Numbered from the stretch's first letter, positions 1 through 6,955 are shown. The stretch: 11,951 bases of DNA from Chloroflexota bacterium (GCA_025924845.1 JAICHN010000116.1:1-11951), one strand, 5' to 3'. The notes: a model not told the origin generated them from the sequence alone. A program made the numbers and translations.

Positions 1-954
1 GACCGTGTCGTGGGTGGTGATCGGCAAATAGTGCGTGTCGGCCAGGTCGGCGATCTTCCGCGTTTCGGTCAGTCCACCCGTCCAGACGATATCGGGCATC
101 ACGATATCCACCGCCTTGCGTTCGATTAATTGGCGGAAGGCAAACCGCGTAAAGAGGCGCTCACTGGCGCAAATCGGCACTGCCGACTGCGCGGCGAGGC
201 GCGCGTAGGCATCCAGATTATCGGGCGGCATGATTTCTTCCAGCCAGAGAATCTTGTAAGGCGCCAACGCCTCGGCGATGCGCAGCGAGGCAGGCAGATC
301 CCAGCGGCAGTGCCCCTCGATCGCGATCTCCATCCGGTCGCCCACCGCCTGGCGAATCTGCTCGATGGGGTGCAAGCCCTCGCGCAGCGCCTCGGGCGAG
401 AGATAGTGGGCGAGCGGCCCGGCCGACTGGATGCTTACCCGCTGACCGGGCGGCATATCGAGCGAGGCGGCGAGCCGGTCAAACGGCCATATCTTCATGG
501 CGCGGATCCCGGAACGCAGCAAATCTTCGGCCAGGGCGCCCGCGTCGCGATTCCAGGCATCGTAGTCCTGATAGCGCCCCCAGCTGGAGCAAGTATTATA
601 GATCATCACCCGATCATGCACGCGGCCACCGAGCAGGTCATAGATCGGCCGGCCGGTGTACTGGCCGACCAGGTCCCAGAGCGCGATATCGATCGCCGAC
701 ATGGCGCGCATCTCGGTGCCGGCGAAGCCGAAGAAGTTTACCGTGGCGAACATGTTGGCCCAATGGCGTTCGATGTCGAAGGCCGAGCGGCCGATCAGCA
801 GGGTGGCCAGCACGTCGTGAATGAGGGCGGACACGGCACGCGGCGCGTAATAGGTCTCACCGAGCCCCACCAGGCCGGCATCGGTGTGGATGCGAACCCA
901 GAGCGTATGAGGATGCGCGTCGAGATATATGGTCTCCAGCTTGGTAATCTTCAC
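1..954 (-). CDS. Enolase-superfamily (mandelate racemase/muconate lactonizing type) dehydratase or epimerase, C-terminus cut by window edge
   Basis: The minus strand reads open from a GTG at 954 to base 1 (318 codons, no stop). A GGGAG ribosome binding site lies 7 bases before the GTG. The N-terminal part (about residues 1-115) is the enolase-type lid domain, with GLGETY near residue 30. The barrel follows. Visible active-site residues are K154 (in MKIWPFD), metal-ligand carboxylates E213 (IEGH), E239 (LEEIMPP) and E265 (CASER), then D288 (MPD) and H315 (TTHD), which match the Asp-His dyad of the mandelate racemase subgroup. The second lysine of the usual K-x-K is a tryptophan (K-I-W). The family abstracts a proton next to a carboxylate using Mg2+, most often dehydrating acid sugars. 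The exact substrate cannot be read from this sequence. About 60-80 C-terminal residues should lie outside the window. The gene is divergent from an ABC importer, suggesting shared substrate control. Confidence 0.9.
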   Translation of the reverse strand, partial: MKITKLETIYLDAHPHTLWVRIHTDAGLVGLGETYYAPRAVSALIHDVLATLLIGRSAFDIERHWANMFATVNFFGFAGTEMRAMSAIDIALWDLVGQYTGRPIYDLLGGRVHDRVMIYNTCSSWGRYQDYDAWNRDAGALAEDLLRSGIRAMKIWPFDRLAASLDMPPGQRVSIQSAGPLAHYLSPEALREGLHPIEQIRQAVGDRMEIAIEGHCRWDLPASLRIAEALAPYKILWLEEIMPPDNLDAYARLAAQSAVPICASERLFTRFAFRQLIERKAVDIVMPDIVWTGGLTETRKIADLADTHYLPITTHDTV

Positions 955-992
955 TGTAGTCTCCCGCGAGCCAACTCGACCGGCACCCTAGA

Positions 993-1063
993 TGGATGCA
1001 TTGAACTGTATCTCAGGGTCCTGCCGAAGATCAACTGTTGACTGCATCCACAACAGGATGCAT
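993..1063. repeat. Three TGGATGCA-type half-sites in inverted arrangement, putative operators
   Basis: TGGATGCA at 993-1000 recurs as its exact reverse complement TGCATCCA at 1043-1050 and again as GGATGCAT at 1056-1063. The last two form a close inverted pair around ACAACA. TGTTG (1036-1040) and CAACA (1051-1055) form another inverted pair around the middle copy. The copies bracket the candidate promoter of the enolase-family gene. Such spaced inverted half-sites suit a dimeric regulator. The FCD-type GntR protein encoded at 4965-5669 is the obvious local candidate, but that link is inferred. Confidence 0.5.
1005..1034 (-). promoter_or_regulatory. Candidate sigma70-type promoter for the enolase-family gene
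   Basis: On the minus strand, TTGATC (1034-1029) and TACAGT (1010-1005) are separated by 18 bases. Each matches the consensus at four of six positions. Transcription would begin near 998, about 44 bases before the GTG start. A TGCATCCA half-site (minus strand, 1000-993) sits at the predicted start point and CTGTTGAC (1035-1042, plus strand) abuts the -35, as expected for repressor control. Prediction only. Confidence 0.45.
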
Positions 1064-1207
1064 ACTGGCCGGAGCAACCGTGCGTTCAGGGTGAATGCGG
1101 CGAGGGAAAACCGGACCAAGCGCGACATATTGTCACTGCCGGCCGCTTCCAAGCGGAAACCCAACCACACGGCTATTTGCCGAGCGTGAACGGGTGGGAC
1201 GGAGCGG

Positions 1208-1237
1208 TTGACAGATGGACGAGCATGCCCCTACTAT
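1208..1237 (+). promoter_or_regulatory. Candidate sigma70-type promoter of the ABC importer operon
   Basis: A perfect TTGACA (1208-1213) is followed after 18 bases by TACTAT (1232-1237), which keeps the key T, A and final T of a -10 box. Transcription would begin near 1244, inside the palindrome at 1240-1249, leaving a leader of about 200 bases before the binding-protein start. Confidence 0.6.
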
Positions 1238-1239
1238 GT

Positions 1240-1249
1240 CTGTTAACAG
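1240..1249. promoter_or_regulatory. Perfect 10-bp palindrome CTGTTAACAG over the predicted transcription start
   Basis: CTGTTAACAG is its own reverse complement and begins three bases after the -10 box of the importer promoter. This is a classical position for repressor binding. A related CTGTTGAC sequence occurs at 1035-1042, 7149-7156 (reverse strand) and 8352-8359 (reverse strand), each upstream of a gene. Confidence 0.45.
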
Positions 1250-1263
1250 TAAGCAATCTACCA

Positions 1264-1332
1264 TCTTCTGAGAAGACGGAGTCGATGGATGGGGGTGACC
1301 CCGCCGGCCCGCTACGGCGTGGTCGGCTCCGT
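1264..1332 (+). other. Potentially structured 5' leader of the importer mRNA
   Basis: TCTTCT (1264-1269) and AGAAGA (1271-1276) form a short palindrome. Bases 1276-1284 can pair with 1324-1332 over nine pairs including one G-U. This encloses a GGGG/CCCC hairpin with loop TGA (1292-1302) and a GCCG/CGGC stem (1303-1306 with 1315-1318). Together they could form a branched fold. It matches no riboswitch class that I recognise, and GC-rich DNA gives such folds by chance fairly often. Confidence 0.25.
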
Positions 1333-1449
1333 ATTTTGTAAACATGCCGGCAGAGGAGGTGCGAACGCATCATAAGGACAGGTCAGGGATAGACCGCGGA
1401 TCTTTTGGCATCAACTTTTGTGGTCGTATGACATGAAGGAGTACCATTG

Positions 1450-2811
1450 GTGGACTCGGAAACGAAAGACACGGAGTCTGGGTCTTCTCAGATTTCCCGG
1501 CGGGATGCGCTCAAGGCAGGCGCCATCGGCGCCGTAGGATTGGGCGCCGCCGCCGCGACCGGTAAGGCGGGTATTGCAAAGGCCGCCGAGCCGGCTATCG
1601 TCACGCGCGCCCCACAGACCATCAACCTGATGTCCTGGTTCCAGTTCGAGCCTGGCCGCAATACGGCCTGGTTCCAGTTGATCAAGGATTTCCACGCCTC
1701 GCAAAACGATTACCGGATCAAGTGGACCGGCTGGGGAGCCGAAAGCTTCACCTCGCATGTGCTGACCCAGCAGGCATCCGGGGGGATCAGCGCCGACGTG
1801 ATCACCTTGATTCCCGACCTCGCCTATCGATTGGTGCAGGGTGGCGCCCTCGAGCCGATCGATGATATCGTCGCCAAGCTGACTATCGCGGGCAAGCCTG
1901 CCGTACCGACCCCGGCGCACAATTTCCTCCGCAAGGATGGTCATCTCTATGGCATCAGCACCGTGGAGGTGCCCTTCGCGGTCGTCTACAATAAGCAGCT
2001 CACCGACAAGGCCGGGATCACCAAGCTGGCCACCAATCCCGCCCAGTGGAAAACCCAACTGCACGCCTTGACGCACAAGCCCAATCAGTTCGGTATCTGG
2101 CAGCCGAATTCGCCCTCGGAGATTTTCGGGTGGTGGTTCCAGCTGCAAAATTACTGCCTGATGTACGACACGCTGTGGGCTACCGGCAAGAAATCGCTGG
2201 TCAACAGCCCCAAGATCGTCGCCGCGCTTGAGGTCTGGCTCGAGCAGTATAAGAACACCATGGCGGTTGGTGCCACCGATGCCGTGGCGAACAAGCTGTT
2301 CGGCAACGGGCAGATCGCCGAGACGCTGAACGTGTCGGCGGCAGTGAACATTTACAAGGCGAGCGCGCCGAAGATCTTTCCGCACATCCGCAGCGCGCCG
2401 CCGCCGTGGGCCAGCAAGAAGTCGCTCTCACGCTTGCATCCGCTCTCCATCGTCAAAGGCACCTCAAAGATGGACGGCGCCAAGGCATTCGCCCAGTTCA
2501 TGTACGATCCGGTAAACAACGCCAAGTTGATGGAGTTGTGCCTGGACGTGGTGCCGACCTACACCCAGAGCCTCGCGGTCCCCGGGGTCAAGCAGTTCCT
2601 GGCCTCTCAGTTCTGGGCCAAGGGCTATCAGGAGATCGTGCATGTGCCGTTCCCGACCTGCGAAGGCGACTTCATCGCCCACGACACGGAGTTCGGTAAT
2701 ATCGTCACGCAGAACTTCGAGCAAGCCCTGTTTGGGAACGTGACGGTGCAGGCGGCCATGGACGCCGCGCAGCAGCAGATCGAGGATGCGTCCAGCCGCT
2801 GGTTTAGGTAG
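1450..2811 (+). CDS. ABC importer extracellular solute-binding protein, family 1 (sugar type), Tat-exported
   Basis: A 453-residue binding protein of the kind that captures carbohydrate-like ligands outside the membrane and delivers them to MalF/MalG-type permeases. The N-terminus has a twin-arginine signal: SRRDALK (R17, R18), then an Ala/Gly-rich hydrophobic stretch, with likely cleavage after AKA near residue 45. There is no cysteine in the signal region, so this is not a lipoprotein. The mature part has the length and Trp/Tyr-rich character of family 1 binding proteins, and the two downstream permeases confirm the role. Two starts are possible: TTG at 1447 or GTG at 1450. AAGGAG (1436-1441) is 5 or 8 bases away respectively, so I prefer the GTG. 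Ligand unknown. The divergent acid-sugar type enzyme suggests a sugar acid or sugar, by inference. Confidence 0.92.
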   Translation: MDSETKDTESGSSQISRRDALKAGAIGAVGLGAAAATGKAGIAKAAEPAIVTRAPQTINLMSWFQFEPGRNTAWFQLIKDFHASQNDYRIKWTGWGAESFTSHVLTQQASGGISADVITLIPDLAYRLVQGGALEPIDDIVAKLTIAGKPAVPTPAHNFLRKDGHLYGISTVEVPFAVVYNKQLTDKAGITKLATNPAQWKTQLHALTHKPNQFGIWQPNSPSEIFGWWFQLQNYCLMYDTLWATGKKSLVNSPKIVAALEVWLEQYKNTMAVGATDAVANKLFGNGQIAETLNVSAAVNIYKASAPKIFPHIRSAPPPWASKKSLSRLHPLSIVKGTSKMDGAKAFAQFMYDPVNNAKLMELCLDVVPTYTQSLAVPGVKQFLASQFWAKGYQEIVHVPFPTCEGDFIAHDTEFGNIVTQNFEQALFGNVTVQAAMDAAQQQIEDASSRWFR

Positions 2812-2832
2812 ACTTCGCCGGCACGATCCTGG

Positions 2833-2877
2833 GCGAATGGTTGTCGGGCCATGGATGCCGGCCCGGCAACCATTCGC
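2833..2877 (+). terminator. 18-bp hairpin just after the binding-protein gene (attenuator or terminator)
   Basis: Bases 2833-2850 pair with 2860-2877 over 18 positions (17 Watson-Crick, one G-U at 2844/2866) around a 9-base loop. It starts 21 bases after the binding-protein stop and is followed only by TTT. The weak T-run suggests partial termination or 3' end protection of the binding-protein mRNA rather than full termination. Confidence 0.6.
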
Positions 2878-2879
2878 TT

Positions 2880-2921
2880 TCCCCGGCCTGGATGGGCAAA
2901 TTTGCCCATCCAGGCCGGGGA
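2880..2921. repeat. Perfect 42-bp palindrome with no spacer
   Basis: The left arm 2880-2900 is the exact reverse complement of 2901-2921, meeting at AAATTT. In RNA it would fold into a very stable long hairpin. No T-run follows. It lies 2 bases beyond the 18-bp hairpin. It may act as an RNA-stability element, a transcription barrier or a protein-binding site. Confidence 0.85.
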
Positions 2922-3135
2922 CTGTGGCCGGCTTGATCTCCTTGCGGGTGACCCGCAGTTTAGAGTACCGTACGTTACCGGCAGGGATCAGGTGACCTTG
3001 GCGCGGATTCCCGATCCGATCGCACAGTGATTTGCCGGAACAAAAACAGCATTGACAGCAGACATAAGGCGAGCGGTTCGCCCGAATAAGTCGAGATCTG
3101 GTGGTTCATGACTACAGCCGGCAAGGCGGAGGTAC

Positions 3136-4083
3136 GTGGCAACGTTAGATGAGCCGGGGACGCGGTCCCAAGGCGCCTCGGATCGGAGACCCTTGACCGC
3201 GCTACTTTCCCGCAAGCACTTGCCCTACCTCCTCGCTCTCCCGATCGTGATCTATGAGGGAATCTTCGTCCTCTATCCAATGGCGGTTGGGGTCCAATAC
3301 AGCCTGAGCGATATTGAGGCGGGATCCACGGCCTCGAACTGGGTCGGCTTCGCCAACTATCAGCGCATGTTCACCGACAGCACGTTCTGGCAATCGGCGA
3401 AAGTCACGGTGGAATACTCGCTGGCCGTGATCGTGATCGCGCTTGCCGTGGCGCTGGGTACAGCCCTCCTGATGAATCGAACCTTCAAGGGGCGAGGCAT
3501 TTTCCGCGCCCTGCTTACCACGCCCTGGGCCTTCCCGGATATACCGACCACTATCATCTTTGTGTGGATGGCCAGCCCGATCTACGGCGTGCTGGGTGAG
3601 ATGGCGCGCTGGCTGCCGTGGGTACACAACAATCCGCGATGGCTGCTGGACCCACATCTTGCCCTGGCGACCATTGTGTTGATCTCCGTATGGAAGGGCT
3701 TTCCCTTCTACTCGCTGGTCATTCTGGCCGCCTTGCAGGGCGTTCCCCATGAACTGTATGAGGCGGCTACCGTAGACGGGGCCAATGCGCCCACCCGATT
3801 CCGCTATGTCACGCTGCCGGCCATCAAGCCTACCCTGATGCTGCTCGCGCTTTTGGCCTTCATCTTTTCCTATCAACAGTACACGCTGATCTGGCAAACC
3901 ACCGGCCCCGGCCCGCTGCAAACTACCCAGACCTTATCCATCCTGATCTATAATGAGGCTTTTCAGTTTTACGACACGGCCTATGCCTCGACGATTGGCG
4001 TGGCCGGCTTCGTATTGTCTATTATCGCCGCCCTGGGATTCGTCTTTCTGGAACGGCAGGCCAGAGCCGCGGAGGAACGGTAA
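3136..4083 (+). CDS. ABC sugar-type importer permease, MalF/UgpA-like
   Basis: A 315-residue inner-membrane permease (binding-protein-dependent transport family). About six membrane segments can be seen, near residues 30-53, 90-113, 125-148, 175-200, 233-250 and 287-306. The cytoplasmic EAA loop that contacts the ATPase starts at E209 (EAATVDGAN) and ends at the conserved LP (227-228). The N-terminus has about 30 polar residues before the first segment. The start is a GTG with GGAGG only 3 bases away and AAGG 9 bases away, so the ribosome binding site is imperfectly placed, but no better start precedes the first membrane segment. The stop overlaps the next start by one base (TAATG), so the two permeases are translationally coupled and would form a heterodimer. 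Confidence 0.93.
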   Translation: MATLDEPGTRSQGASDRRPLTALLSRKHLPYLLALPIVIYEGIFVLYPMAVGVQYSLSDIEAGSTASNWVGFANYQRMFTDSTFWQSAKVTVEYSLAVIVIALAVALGTALLMNRTFKGRGIFRALLTTPWAFPDIPTTIIFVWMASPIYGVLGEMARWLPWVHNNPRWLLDPHLALATIVLISVWKGFPFYSLVILAALQGVPHELYEAATVDGANAPTRFRYVTLPAIKPTLMLLALLAFIFSYQQYTLIWQTTGPGPLQTTQTLSILIYNEAFQFYDTAYASTIGVAGFVLSIIAALGFVFLERQARAAEER

Positions 4084-4955
4084 TGGCAAGCAGGCCGCTC
4101 GACCTGGCGCCCGCGCCGTCGGGGTTCCGCTTCAAGGGGAGCAAAGCCATACGGATCGCGGTTCTGGTGATCGTCTGCGCGATCATCATGTTTCCGATCT
4201 ACTGGATGGTGCTGAGCACCGTCCAGCCATACAAGTATTCGCTCGTCTATTCGCCGAGTCTGTTCTTCAAAGGCTTCGACCTATCGCCGTTCCACGCCGT
4301 GTTCCTCAACTATGACATGGGCCTATGGTTGTGGAACTCCACCCAACTGGCAGTGATGGTCACCGTCATCTGCCTGCTGCTGAGCTTGCTGGGCGCCTAC
4401 GCGCTCTCGAAGATGAAGTGGAAAGTGAAGCCGGCCTTCGGCTTTTTCATCTTGTTGACGCAAATGATGCCCGGCGCCATCATCATCGTGCCGATCTTGA
4501 GGATTTATCGGAATCTGAACATGATCAACAGCCTGCCGGCGCTGGCTTTTGTCCAGGCCGCCTTCGCGCTGCCAATCTGTATCTGGATCCTGAAGAACGT
4601 CTTCGATTCGGTACCCGATGAAGTCATGGAAGCCGCGTTGACCGAGGGTTGCGGCGAGATCGGTGTGCTCTGGCGAATGATGCTGCCGATGTCCGTACCC
4701 GGCCTGGTGGCGGTGTGCGTGGTCGGATTCTTCTTCAGTTGGAATGAATACCTGTTCGCCTCGACCTTTATTTCACCCGATTCCGGCTTGCTGCCCGGAT
4801 CGGTGGGCCTCACCACCATGATCGGTCAGTTCGATACGCCCATCCAGTTGCTGCTCGCGGCGGGGCTGATCTTCTCGCTGCCGCCGGTGATCTTCTATAT
4901 CCTGATCCAACGCTACATGATCTCCGGCCTCACCGCCGGCGCGGTCAAGGGATAG
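4083..4955 (+). CDS. ABC sugar-type importer permease, MalG/UgpE-like
   Basis: A 290-residue second permease of the importer. Membrane segments are visible near residues 25-46, 87-107, 117-139, 150-171, 205-225 and 255-280. The EAA loop begins at E183 (EAALTEGCGEIG) and ends with LP at 201-202. Like other MalG-type proteins it ends in a short hydrophilic tail (SGLTAGAVKG). GGAGG at 4071-4075 lies 7 bases before the ATG, which overlaps the stop of the first permease. No ATP-binding protein gene follows. The operon ends here, 9 bases from the convergent regulator. The importer must therefore use an ATPase encoded elsewhere, as happens with shared MsmX/UgpC-type ATPases. Confidence 0.93.
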   Translation: MASRPLDLAPAPSGFRFKGSKAIRIAVLVIVCAIIMFPIYWMVLSTVQPYKYSLVYSPSLFFKGFDLSPFHAVFLNYDMGLWLWNSTQLAVMVTVICLLLSLLGAYALSKMKWKVKPAFGFFILLTQMMPGAIIIVPILRIYRNLNMINSLPALAFVQAAFALPICIWILKNVFDSVPDEVMEAALTEGCGEIGVLWRMMLPMSVPGLVAVCVVGFFFSWNEYLFASTFISPDSGLLPGSVGLTTMIGQFDTPIQLLLAAGLIFSLPPVIFYILIQRYMISGLTAGAVKG

Positions 4956-4964
4956 ACCGTTCCA

Positions 4965-5669
4965 CTAGCGGATCACGGCCTCCGAGCCCCCGGCACGGAT
5001 CGAGCGGAGGGCGACATAGACCAGGCTCTCACCACTGGTGAGATGGTCCCAAAGGATGTCCTCGGCGGCCGCCGAATCGTGCGCCGCCAGGGCGCCGATG
5101 ATCCGGCGGTGACCATCTACCGCGCCCGGTAAGTCGATGTCCATCATGGCCGCCTCGGAAATGCTCAGGATCGTTTCGATCAGCGGCGCCACCGGTTCCC
5201 AGGCGTTGACCAGGGCACGGCTACCGGAAAGCGTCATAAGTCGGCGATGGAAGGAGATGTCACAGGAAGCAAAGAGGTGCGGTTGCTCGTTGCCCGCCGC
5301 GACATCCATCTCAATCACCAACGCTTCAAGCTCGGCGGCGGCCTCGTCGCCGATCAGCAGGGCGGTGCGGCGAATGGCCGCCAACTCCAACATCAGCCGG
5401 CAATCATAAACGTCGCTGATGTCCTGCTCGGTTATCCCCAGTACGAAGGCGCCGCGCCGCGGCTCGATGCGCACCAATCCTTCCCGTTCAAGCTGGACGA
5501 TCGCCTCGCGAATGGGCAGCCGACTGACCCCGAAGCGCTGGGCCAGCACCGGTTCTTTCAGATGCGATCCCGGCTCCAATTCCCCTACGATGATCGCGCG
5601 GCGTAACGCCGCCACCACCCGTTCCCACAACGCTTCCGACTGTACGATCTCGATGCGCTGTATTGCCAT
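4965..5669 (-). CDS. GntR-family transcriptional regulator, FCD (FadR C-terminal) subfamily
   Basis: A 234-residue DNA-binding regulator. The winged helix-turn-helix is at about residues 12-78, with the recognition segment LAQRFGVSRLPIREAI (42-57) and the wing IEPRRGAFV (68-76). The all-helical FCD ligand domain follows (about 83-220). D137 and H141 (CDISFH), H187 (DGHRR) and H209 (WDHL) match the metal-binding residues of FCD domains, which sense carboxylates and sugar acids. The ATG has GAGGA a few bases upstream. The gene starts 38 bases after the P450 stop on the same strand, so it may be read through from the P450 promoter. Likely targets, by inference, are the divergent enolase/importer region and perhaps its own unit. 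Confidence 0.93.
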   Translation of the reverse strand: MAIQRIEIVQSEALWERVVAALRRAIIVGELEPGSHLKEPVLAQRFGVSRLPIREAIVQLEREGLVRIEPRRGAFVLGITEQDISDVYDCRLMLELAAIRRTALLIGDEAAAELEALVIEMDVAAGNEQPHLFASCDISFHRRLMTLSGSRALVNAWEPVAPLIETILSISEAAMMDIDLPGAVDGHRRIIGALAAHDSAAAEDILWDHLTSGESLVYVALRSIRAGGSEAVIR

Positions 5670-5707
5670 CTTTTCCTCGTCGACAACTTCGTTTTTTTTC
5701 TGGCCGG

Positions 5708-6955
5708 TCAGTCACGCCCCGGTACGATCCAGAGCTCGCGGAGCGCTCGCAACCCATGGCGATCGTGCCAGTGCGGTAGCGGATTCTCCAGCCGGCTCCC
5801 CGCTAATCGGTCGAGCACCGCGGTGAGGGCGTAGCGCGCCTCCAGGCGCGCGAGCGGCGCCCCAAGGCAGAAATGCGCGCCCCAACCAAACGCCAGTTCC
5901 TTATTGGGCGCGCGGTCGATATGCAGCGTGTGCGGGTCATCGAAGACCGCGGGATCCCGGTTCGCGGCGGCGACGCACAACACCAGGGAATCCCCGCGAC
6001 GAATCCGGTGTCCCGCGAGGTCAAAGTCCTCGCTTGCCACGCGCGAAATGAGCGGAATCGGCGCCTCGAAGCGGAGGAACTCATCCACCGCCGTCGGCAT
6101 GAGCGCGGGATCTTCACGCAGGCGGGCCAGCGCCTCCGGATGCTGGAGCAGCAGCAGGGTGGAAGAACTGATCAAGCTGGTCGTGGTGTCGTGCCCGGCC
6201 GAAAACAGGAAGACGCAGATACCGAGAATCTCGGGGACGGACATGCCGATCGCGTCGCTGATCGTGGTGGCGATTTGGCTGACCACGTCATCCTGGGGAT
6301 CGCGTCTTCGGCGCTCGACCAGGGCGGCGAAGTAGGTCGTCAACTCCTCGACACCGGCATGGGCGCGTTCGGCGGCGGCCACCACGCCGGGCCCCGCCTC
6401 GGCCACGTAATCGGAGATATTGACCACTGCTTGCCGGAAGCCCTGGCGATCCTCGGGCGGGATGCCCAGGATATCGCAGATCACCGTGAGGGGAAGAGGA
6501 TGGGCGAGGTCGGCTACCAGGTCAGCCCGAGGGGTAGGCAGTTGCTCGACCAGCGCGTAGGCCGTGCCGCGTATCCGATCCTCGAGCCTCTGGGCCAGCT
6601 TCGGGGTGAAGATGCGGGCCAGTAACCGACGAATCTCCGTATGGCGCGGCGGATCCATGAAGCCGAGCCAGTTCGCGACATGCTCGCCCAGGGCATGCAG
6701 CCGGGTTTGCATGTCCACCGGCAGCTTCCGCATATTGACCGAAGCGCGATCGGAGGAAAACCGGGGATCGAGCAACCCGTTGACCACATCGGCGTGCCCG
6801 CAGATAAACCAGCCGTCGAGTAGCTCGCTCCAGTGAATGGGCTGCTTCTCTTGTATCCTGGCGAGCAAGGGATACGGATCGCCAAGCCGCCCTTCGCAGT
6901 AGGCCCGATACGCCTCCGACCATCGCGTATCGAGTTCAATAGCCGCCGTTGCCAT
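5708..6955 (-). CDS. Cytochrome P450 monooxygenase (bacterial, soluble)
   Basis: A 415-residue heme monooxygenase of typical bacterial length with no membrane anchor. The C-helix region MDPPRHTEIRRLL is at 100-112. The oxygen-activating I-helix motif AGHDTT is at 253-258. E292 and R295 form the ExxR pair in EFLR. The heme-binding loop FGWGAHFCLG has its cysteine ligand at C363. All key residues are intact. I chose the ATG at 6955 (MATAAIEL) because GGGGG lies 7 bases upstream and P450 homology begins there; the frame stays open upstream but reads as non-P450 sequence. No ferredoxin or ferredoxin reductase gene is in the window, so electron partners must come from elsewhere. The substrate cannot be told. 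It has its own promoter candidate and precedes the GntR gene by 38 bases. Confidence 0.95.
   Translation of the reverse strand: MATAAIELDTRWSEAYRAYCEGRLGDPYPLLARIQEKQPIHWSELLDGWFICGHADVVNGLLDPRFSSDRASVNMRKLPVDMQTRLHALGEHVANWLGFMDPPRHTEIRRLLARIFTPKLAQRLEDRIRGTAYALVEQLPTPRADLVADLAHPLPLTVICDILGIPPEDRQGFRQAVVNISDYVAEAGPGVVAAAERAHAGVEELTTYFAALVERRRRDPQDDVVSQIATTISDAIGMSVPEILGICVFLFSAGHDTTTSLISSSTLLLLQHPEALARLREDPALMPTAVDEFLRFEAPIPLISRVASEDFDLAGHRIRRGDSLVLCVAAANRDPAVFDDPHTLHIDRAPNKELAFGWGAHFCLGAPLARLEARYALTAVLDRLAGSRLENPLPHWHDRHGLRALRELWIVPGRD

Larger units (their letters stand above)
955..1446. promoter_or_regulatory. Divergent regulatory region between enolase-family gene and ABC importer operon
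   Basis: This 492-base stretch has no credible gene. It separates two divergent transcription units. It contains a minus-strand promoter candidate (1005-1034), a plus-strand promoter candidate (1208-1237), three copies of a GGATGCA-type half-site, two short palindromes (1031-1041 and 1240-1249) and a leader of about 200 bases with strong pairing potential before the binding-protein gene. The short reading frames here overlap these elements, lack good ribosome binding sites and resemble no family. Confidence 0.7.
2812..3135. other. 324-base gap between binding-protein and permease genes
   Basis: No gene is visible here. The left half holds two consecutive hairpins (2833-2877 and 2880-2921). 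The remaining 214 bases contain a TTGACA at 3052-3057 without a convincing -10 box at normal spacing, and end with the permease ribosome binding site. The gap is long for a single operon and suggests that the permeases are expressed at a different level from the binding protein. Confidence 0.6.

Noticed and set aside
130..1041. Long plus-strand open frame of 303 codons
   Set aside because: It is the shadow of the minus-strand enolase-family gene, whose catalytic residues are all visible; the plus frame has no recognisable domain.
1353..1380. GAGGAGG at 1353-1359 as the start site of a small leader gene
   Set aside because: No ATG, GTG or TTG follows at useful spacing.
1405..1432. TTGGCA-16-TATGAC as a second importer promoter
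   Set aside because: The start would fall at the ribosome binding site or start codon and leave no leader for it.
1411..2385. Minus-strand open frame of 324 codons opposite the binding-protein gene
   Set aside because: It has no family features and lies antisense to a gene with a Tat signal and clear family identity.
3052..3080. Perfect TTGACA before the permease genes
   Set aside because: No -10-like hexamer occurs at 15-19 bases spacing, so I do not call an internal promoter.
5692..5699. Run of eight T on the plus strand between P450 and gntR
   Set aside because: It has no preceding hairpin on the plus strand, where nothing needs terminating, and on the transcribed minus strand it is an A-run, not a terminator.
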